Assembly (NCBI GenBank): GCA_003971905.1
Contig: RSEE01000050.1
Location: 430,143-494,142 of the forward strand
From: Moniliella sp. 'wahieum'
Lineage: Eukaryota > Basidiomycota > Moniliellomycetes > Moniliellales > Moniliellaceae
DNA length: 64,000 nucleotides
Direction of reading: 5' to 3'
In this document: positions 56,956 to 64,000 of the stretch, in pieces
Layout of the letters: each line of letters starts with the position of its first letter
Position numbering within the stretch: position 1 is the stretch's first letter
Position numbers and translations under genes: made by a program
Notes under the pieces: model-generated
Seen by the model: the letters and a program-made list of their open reading frames with translations, nothing else
Told to the model about the DNA's origin: nothing
Database searches by the model: none

Positions 56956-59900
56956 TCAGAACATGCCGCCGTACATGCCCGTGGGCTGTGGCCCAAACCC
57001 AGTTGGGGCAGCAGTGATCATACGAGGACCCATCGCACCCGGGCCCAGGATTGGCGTGTTGTCTTCCTCCTCCTCCTTCTGGACAGACTTGGTCTGCAGG
57101 TCGCCAGTTGCTTGGCCAAGTGCTTGAGCGCCGCATTGCGCGTTGCCGTCTGCTGGATCATGTAGGGCTGTACAAAGTCCGAGGGGATTCCCTTGCGCCA
57201 GCGCAGCTCCTGAACATAGTCCTCCTCCAGTAGCCATTCGCACGCGTACAGCATTGCCGCCGTTGCTTCCCAGTTCCCGAGCGAGACAATGTACTCGAAC
57301 AACGACTTAGCAACCTTGACATTGTTCGATTCGCTCGCGGTGGCAATGGCGTCCTTCAGCAGACGATCCCGTTGGGACAGCGCAATCGATTCATCCCACA
57401 GCTTGAGACGGTTGTACAGGTAGACGGCAATCCGGCGGAACTCGAGCAGCTCCGAGCTCTCCAGGCGGCGGGCGAGCTCAAGCATGCCAAACGACTCGAC
57501 GGTGCCGAGCAGCGAGCGCAACTGTGCGTGGTCCTCCTCTTCGATCAACAGGTCAAACACTGCATCGTTCACCTCCGGAAGGTCGAGCTTGAGCCCGAGA
57601 GAAGGAAGCCCGAGGCAAGAGGGAACTGATCTGCCTTCAGCATGCGCACCACACGCCCCTGGTCCAACGCTTGGTCGCGCCGAGGGTAACAAGAAGGTCG
57701 TGAGAAGCAGGGGATGCTGCTGGATATAGAAGTTGATCGCACGGTAGAAGATCTCAACGTTGGATACGCGTGCAATCAAGTCTTTGAACCCATCGTGCGT
57801 CAAGTCATCCCAAACCACCACCCGTCCATCGCCATCATCGCCGCCTCATCATTCTCCGAGTCCTTGGTCAAGCAGAAGGCCGCCTCTGGGTACATGCGTA
57901 CTGTTCGCACATCCGCGCAACGGGAAGGTTGATGCGCGACCAGTGGAGCTTGAGGTGCTCCATGAGCTTCGCTGGCTGGTACTTGGCCAGACTCTGGGCA
58001 CACAGAGTGAAGAGGGCCTTGCTGGCACTCTCCAGTCCAAGCCCAGCCTGGAGAAGCTCGAGCAGCTCGTCAAAAGACCCAAGCGCTCGTACGCCCGGGT
58101 CAGGCCCCCGAGCTCCTCTGCATGACCCACCACCGCCAGACCAGCAATCTGGGCCAGTTTGTACTCGCCCTTCTTGAGGCAGGCCGCATGAACTTGCTTC
58201 CACACCGCCGTGTTGCCAGCCTTCCGAGCCGCCTCGACCGCGCCCTGGTAGTCGCCAAGGAACACCAGCGTGGTAGCCAAACGGGCATAGTTGGACACGC
58301 TGGTGAACAGCATCTTGGCTGCCTCGTACAACTCATCGTTGAAGCACTTCTCTCCCACAGCGAGAAGGTCCGCCACATTGGTCATGCTCAGGAACTCCTC
58401 CATATCCGACAGACGGTTCGCCTTGGCCAAGCAGTAGGCATATTCGGTATCGATCAGCGGTTCCGGGCCTTTTTGCGCGCCATCTGGAGGAACCGAATCA
58501 ACTCCCTCCCCCGCCCAGCACGCTCAGCGATCTCGATCACCTCGCTGAAGTTGGATGGATCCTCGGCACGGATGTAAGAGTCGATCGCGTCCTTCACCCG
58601 CAGACCGTCCAGCTGAGCCTTGGCCAGGCGCGACCAAAGCTCGGGCTGATCCAGCTTGTTGGCAAGAGAGCCGCACGATCAATGGAAACAATGTGCTCCA
58701 CCAACACGTTCATCGCGTCTAGCGGGCGCTCGGCCTTTTGGTAAATCTTGAGCGCCTCTTCATACAGCCCGTTGTCGATCGTAATCTTCGCAATCTCGTC
58801 CTCGTCATACCCTTGCAGTCGCTCAATCAAGCCCATCACCTTACCCTTGTCCGTCCGCACCGCCGTGAGGAGGAGGAGGTTCTGCAACGAGCGGTTGTCA
58901 CTGAAGGCAGAGGGCTCAAGGATGATCTTCTCCAACAGCTCAATCAACTCGTGGGCAAGTCGGCCATAAACGCCTTCACCGTCACCGAAACGTCTCCGGG
59001 TTGGTCGACTCGGGCACAGCCGTGGCCACGACTTGGTCGATCAGCTGGCGACGATGCACATTCTCCGACGACAACCACGTCCCAGAGCGCCAAGTCCCGA
59101 CGCAGCACAAGGTAGCGAGCCTGGTGCTTGAACATGCCGTTCTCATTCGTCACGCGGATCAGGTCCTCATCGCAGAAACCTTTGGCGTACGCAATGTAGG
59201 CCAGGTACGGGTCCCGCGTCTCGGAGTAGGTGCCGATGGCCTTGGGGTCATACAGAGTGTTCTCCTTCAGGAACTGCTCAGGGTTGTTGTTGGTGTCGAT
59301 GTAAATCTTCGCCAACGCATTGTAAAGCGCTTGGTCCGTCTCCCCCGCAGCGACGCGGCTTTCAATCCAGGGCAGGATGAGCTTCAGCCGGTTACGCTTC
59401 TCCACCTCCGCCACCAAGTCTTCGATGGAAAAGGGGCCAGTGACAGACGCGAGCAAGTTCTTGATCACGCCCGTCGCAATCCACGTCCAGCAGCGCGCCA
59501 ATCACTTCGGGGGTGCGCTCGAGTTGACCCGTTGAACGTACGTCTCAAAACTGAGGCATCATCTTCTGGTACAAGTACAGCACCAGGTCGTGCACAAAGT
59601 TAAACCGGTCGCACACGATAATGAGCGGCAGTGGTCCTGCAGCTTGGCCTCCTTCAGGAAGTTCTTCACCTTTCGGGGTTGTAGTAGTTGGACTCGCGCG
59701 CAATCCGCTCCACTTCGCGATTTGACCGGTCCGAGTGGCGGCCTGGATGTACTTGAAGTGCACTTCCGGGTCCGTCGATAGGTTCACAACCGATCCAAGG
59801 TAGTAGTACAACCCTTCAAAGCTCTTGAAGCTCTCAAACATCTCAATAAGCTTCACTGGCCCCAGTAGGTCCGAGTATTTGGTCGCAATCTGCACCACCA

Positions 59901-61983
59901 CAGCCAGTTCTGGCGGATGTTGACCTTCAGCATCTCTTTCATGCACTCGAAGCTCTGCTCGACAGTGAGTCGCCCAAAGTACTCCACGAGCCACTCCGTG
60001 TTGATCTGGACGTGTGCACCACGACCCGCTTAATATCACGAATGTCATCATAGTGTTCAAGCGCACGCTGTAGTAGCCCGGCCTTCTCAGCCAAGTTGGC
60101 GATGCGAGGACGGTCGTAGTGGGTAAACATATTGTTGCCCAAATAGCGTCCGCGACCTGGGGTGCATTGACCAGGTTCATCTCCAACAGACGCGTCTGAA
60201 GATGGCCTTGCTCAGGCTTGTTGTCCTTGAGCGCGTCCAGAAGGAACGATGTGGCCTGCTGGATCATGTTTTGGCTCATAAAGATGTCCATCAACCCGCT
60301 CACATCCACCAGCGGGCCCGATTCGTCCTGCACGAGCGTCGATGCGAATTCAGCACCCTTCTCGGGGTCCCGACGGACGATATGCTGCAGAAGCGTCGCA
60401 TAGTCCGGAGTGTAGCCCACCTTGCGTGCACAGTACAATCTTGTCAACTTGACCCAGCTCAGCCATCGAAGCAACAACCTTATTGGGCACGTTGGCTCGA
60501 AGGTAGATGCTAAGCGCCAGGCTCATGTCGCTAAGGCGGACGATATCACCCAGCTCCTCAGAGCATTCAATCTTGTCCTCAGTCAGCCACTTCTCCAAAA
60601 GGTGCTTGCGGCCCTGCTGCAGCACCGGGCGGGCAAGTTCCAGCGACTCGTATTTGTTAAGGCTTCCACGTCGAGGAGAATGCCAAAGTACTGAAGGATG
60701 GGGCTGAGGGTGCCCTGCTTGCCGGGACCTGCTTGAACTTCTCAATTGTCTCGGTGTTCGAAGAATGCCACGAGGACTGTTCGCTGCAGTTTTGGCTGCC
60801 TCGCCAAACTGGCCAGAAGCGAACAGTTTGTTGAATTGCTGAAGATACAGGTCATCCGCCCCTGGCAGGTTGCCCCCGACGCCAACTTAAATGCGAGTTG
60901 AGTGTTGTTGAGCGTGTTGAGCGTGTAGGGCACCAACGTGTTTTCGTCGGCCGCCACTGACAAGACCTGGCCCTTACGGTTAATGGCGATGATACCGCTC
61001 ATTGACTCGTATGGCGCCGAGGTGAATACTGTCTCGCCAGATATGCGGTTCATGTAGATGCACGTCCCGACTCCAGGTCGTAAAGATGTACAAAACCGTA
61101 CTTCGTAATCAGGTAGATGATCCCGAAACGCTTGCTGATCTGCATGGCGACGGGGAAGTCATTAGCCGCCTCGGGGGGGAAACACGTCGACAGCCTTCTT
61201 GGCAAACGCAGGCTGGCCTTGCTGGTGGTCAATTTCGACAATGTGCAGGCGGGCGCCCGTGGCAGTGCGGACCGAGAAAGTGAAGAGTTTTAGGGGTCGG
61301 AGCATCATCCGTCTTCAGTTCGGCAAAAGCTGCGGCGTGACCCTCGATGGCTGGGACACATTGAGGCGCTTATTGTAGAGCTGGATGTTGCCCTTGATCT
61401 TGAAACCCCCAGGGGTGTTGCCCGAAATACCCACCAGGACCATCCATTCCGCATCGGCGGTGGTGCGGTAGTTATGATTTGGGAGCCGACGAGAGATGCA
61501 TGACGGTCAAAGACCTTGGTCGGGTCTCCCTCGACCTCCATTGGCCAATGGTACACGGCGTGGGCGGTGACGATCCGAGGGTGACTCACTGATCCAGGTC
61601 CAGTAGACAACATCCTCGTTCATCACATGACTCTTGACTTTAGTCTTGGCTTCTATGCTGAATATCTGCAGCTGACGGCCCGCCTTGAGGGCAAGGATGC
61701 GCTGAGTGGGGTGCATGATGGCCGAGTCGGCGGTGATGGGCCGGCGGAGGCTGCAGAGAGGAAGAGAGCAACGAGGGTTAGCTTGCTTATGGATGGGAAG
61801 GAAGATCATCACGCACACATTGCTCACGTCATTGAGGTCGACGATGACCACGGAGCCATCTTCACGAACGCAGACAAAGTTCTCAGACTCAAGGGTGACC
61901 GTAGCGAAGGAGATGGCCTCTGGAGCGACGCCCAGACTGGTGAGCTGGACGTGCTCGGAGAAGACGATGGGCTTGTCGGCCAT
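56956..61983 (-). CDS. CHC1: Clathrin heavy chain
   Basis: Leg of the clathrin triskelion for endocytic and Golgi coated vesicles. Start [20 protein letters not shown] at 61983. An intron at 61751-61827 (77 nt, GTGAGC...CTGCAG) lies in the first propeller blade. N-terminal propeller blocks include [40 protein letters not shown] and [14 protein letters not shown] leg repeats include [80 protein letters not shown] and [20 protein letters not shown]. The trimerization end is [15 protein letters not shown] with tail [12 protein letters not shown]-stop at 56956. Length after splicing is about 4,950 nt (about 1,650 residues), normal. At least ten frame breaks. This gene is the best ruler of the local indel rate. 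Confidence 0.97.
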
Positions 61984-63045
61984 GGCGGGCGCCGTGGCTG
62001 ACGTAGAAGGAGGGGATGGGGCGAGGGAGCGGCGGCGCCGGGCAGAGGGAAGGAGACTCGGGCGCGCTGGCCGAGAGGTGGTGGAGGGCAGAAGAAGCGA
62101 CGCCGGGCTGCTGTGGCATGTCGACGGCCACGCCACACAACCAGCGCGTCACACACTGGCCGCTTGCCGCTTGCCGTCTGCGCTCCCTTGCGTACCGTGC
62201 TCCACGTCGAGGGTCACCCTTACCCGCGCGTGATGGTCAGGTGACCCAGCGCAGCTGAGGCGCTGGGGCTCAGCACGCGTTCCGCCGGGCACAGCGGAAC
62301 CAACGTTGAACGTTCAAGTTGAATCTCTTTATTCCATGTTCGAGCAGGCAAAAGAAATGTGCAACCCTACTGCCCGCCGACCACGTGACGGGTGGGTGGG
62401 GCTCGCCAATGATCGGGCATATGACAGAGTCGCGTCGACGCGTCCCTCCACTACCTTAAAAGGGGAGCGGTTGTGCAAGATAACCGAGTAACCGTGGCAC
62501 AAGGCGGAGTGGTGGGGAGCCAGGAGGAGATGTGAAGAGCAATTGGGGGTATTTGCCACAACGATACGGGGGGGGACAAGAAGAGGAGGGGGGGGGCAAA
62601 GGGGATCAGCGGAACAAGGGAGGGGATGGCGCGGACATGCCTTTGGGCTTGAAGCCGAGGTGGCCGCACGCTTGCAGGGCTGCGTATGCGCCGGCTTGGG
62701 GTAGTAACGTAAGGAACCCACGCCATGTGCTGTGGTAGGGGGAATCGACGCCGCTGAAGGAAGGCTCGCGCGCGACTGGGCAGATGGAAAGCTGCAGGAC
62801 GAGGTTGGATGATGAAGATGATGCAGCTAAGTGGAGACGAGAGGTTGCCTGTATTACTGAATCATTGGCTGGAAACGTTCAGGAGTTGGACAGGAAGGCG
62901 GGAAGGGACGAGAACGAAGGTGGGATAAAGGATTCCCACTGATCGATGATGCTGACTATTGGTTGACCCCTTTTGGTAACCCCCTCCTCATCTCTAAGCC
63001 CCATCACACTGGCAATAGTTTGACAGAGCGAAGCAGATGAAGCTG
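61984..63045. other. Intergenic region
   Basis: About 1.1 kb, no gene supported. It contains the clathrin promoter, an AACGTTG/AACGTTC pair at 62302-62315 and a G-rich tract at 62567-62600. Confidence 0.4.
62302..62315. repeat. Heptamer pair, AACGTTG/AACGTTC
   Basis: Two in-phase units, 62302-62308 and 62309-62315, followed by a 6-bp AAGTTG remnant. About 320 bp upstream of the clathrin start. Confidence 0.55.
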
Positions 63046-63600
63046 CTAGAGTGCGACTTGGGCCCTACGGATCAGCTGCAAATCCGCCTTCAGACAGGCG
63101 TGAAGGCAAAGAGGTGAGCACAAGTCTTCAGGCAACATCGAGTTGAAGGGACGGAAGGAGACAGGAGAGAGAAGGGAAATGAAGCGAGCAGGGCGCGCGC
63201 CCTGCGAGCGGAACTCTTCCGCGATCCACCGAGGGCCGTGCAAGGGAACCCCAGCACTACCCTCCAACAGAAGCAGCGGAGGCTGCGAAGGCACTAAGAA
63301 TTCATCCGATAGCACTTCCTCGTGTTGAATGTTGAAGGTGCCATCACGGACGGCGTGCGAAATGTTCACCGGCCCACTTGGTTACATGTGCAGCAGCTAC
63401 ATCCGACCAGCCCAAGTCTGCTGCCACCACCACCACCGCCCTCGCGTCTGCTCCAAATCAGCGGGCCAGTGCATCAGAAATCAGTCGTCCATGGCAATAA
63501 TGAGGGGTAGAACCTTGATGGCAGTGCCGCTGATTAGCGCAGCGGTTTGTTGTTGGATCAACGATCAGATCGGCCATGATAAAGTGAAGAGGGCCAGGCC
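63046..63600 (-). CDS. Unrecognised minus-strand gene fragment (frame-broken)
   Basis: Protein-like blocks appear in successive minus-strand frames: QQQTAALISGTAIKVLPLII, then ARAVVVVAADLGWSDVAAAH followed by VTKWAGEHF, then VRDGTFNIQHEEVLSDEFLV and GSAGVPLHGPRWIAEEFRSQ, with a stop at 63046. The blocks have conserved-gene-like codon use, but no family is recognised and no start was fixed. Could be one small gene with two frame breaks. Confidence 0.3.
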
Positions 63601-63639
63601 TTGAAGGGACACTGGGTATAGTACCGAGCCCCCGCAGTC

Positions 63640-64000
63640 ATCCTCCTTGAATCCGGGTCCGCTTCAGCACACACCCGGTAGTGGTTCAGCCTCCAGCACG
63701 CCAATGCCGTCGGTTCAGCTTGCGCGCTCCCCTCAACACCCGTACCGCTCGTGCGAGCCTGGCCGTTGCCGTTGGCGCCGTCGCGTTCGTCAGCTGTACA
63801 CAACTGAACTGCAACCGACTGACTCGACACCACCCCGGCCAACTGGGTCCTCCAGTTCCTTGCCGAATCCACCGGCAGCCCTCCTCTGACCTCCCGTCTT
63901 CCGCTCCCGCGGCCGACGATCGGGCTGCCCTCGTCAGTGACGATGGGGGACGCCAAGAGCACACGACCCCAGCCACAACCAGCTCGTTCGCTGGGACCTG
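63640..64000 (+). CDS. Possible partial gene at the right edge
   Basis: A plus-strand frame with a hydrophobic segment (ASLAVAVGAVAFVSCTQLN) followed by a Ser/Pro/Asp-rich stretch runs to the window edge. It could be a secreted or anchored protein. The start is unclear and there is no family match. A minus-strand ORF overlaps it, so strand is uncertain. Confidence 0.2.

Overview
The window looks like nuclear DNA of a filamentous or dimorphic fungus. The genes are eukaryotic and fungal in type: a CLN-type G1 cyclin, an APSES/ankyrin cell-cycle transcription factor, a Gin4/Nim1-family kinase, a Zn2Cys6+PAS regulator, the Met10-type sulfite reductase subunit and a YAT-type amino-acid permease. 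Introns are short (about 56-94 nt), mostly with GTACGT or GTAAGT donors, CTGAC/CTAAC branch sites and tight acceptors. Codon third positions are G/C-rich. Basidiomycota is my guess from intron style; it is an inference only. No rRNA, tRNA, CRISPR array or transposase could be supported.

Layout: partial unknown gene (1-335, minus); Rab6/Ypt6 GTPase (minus) diverging from an unknown plus-strand gene (1.8-3.7 kb); amino-acid permease (4.5-6.4, minus); gap with a foldback repeat (6.4-9.3); cytochrome P450 (9.3-11.0, minus); unknown membrane ORF (12.0-12.8, plus); Mbp1/Swi4-like APSES factor (13.6-16.3, minus) head to head with sulfite reductase flavoprotein subunit (16.9-20.6, plus); two small unknown genes (21.4-22.7); glutathione peroxidase (23.3-23.8, minus); 4.7 kb repeat-rich gap; Zn2Cys6/PAS factor (28.6-30.8, plus); Gin4/Hsl1-like kinase (32.1-36.0, minus); G1 cyclin (39.2-40.8, minus); 2.9 kb repeat-rich gap; Mtr4 RNA helicase (43.7-47.2, minus); multi-pass membrane protein (48.1-49.4, minus); probable dynactin p24 (49.9-50.9, plus); cohesin SMC1 (51.1-54.9, minus); ribosomal protein uS19 (55.9-56.5, minus); clathrin heavy chain (57.0-62.0, minus); poorly defined ORFs to the right edge.

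Almost every conserved gene is interrupted by single-base frame breaks, including essential single-copy genes. Where the missing base can be placed, it is usually one base lost from a short G or C run. The simplest reading is residual sequencing indels in a long-read assembly, so the genes are annotated as intact loci with frame breaks, not as pseudogenes.

The strongest unexplained signal is in the gaps: short tandem arrays of 7-bp units, nearly all of the form TNA plus a 4-bp palindrome (equivalently a 6-bp palindrome ANNNNT plus one spacer base). Eleven of the sixteen possible palindromic tetramers occur in such arrays, and in several arrays different palindromes follow one another without losing the 7-bp phase. 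Two dispersed repeat families (a foldback element near 8 kb and a ~120-bp family in three copies) also occupy the gaps.

The genes do not form one pathway. Four of them (APSES factor, G1 cyclin, Gin4/Nim1-type kinase, SMC1) belong to cell-cycle control or chromosome cohesion, and the APSES gene carries tandem ACGCGT boxes, its own expected target motif, just upstream.
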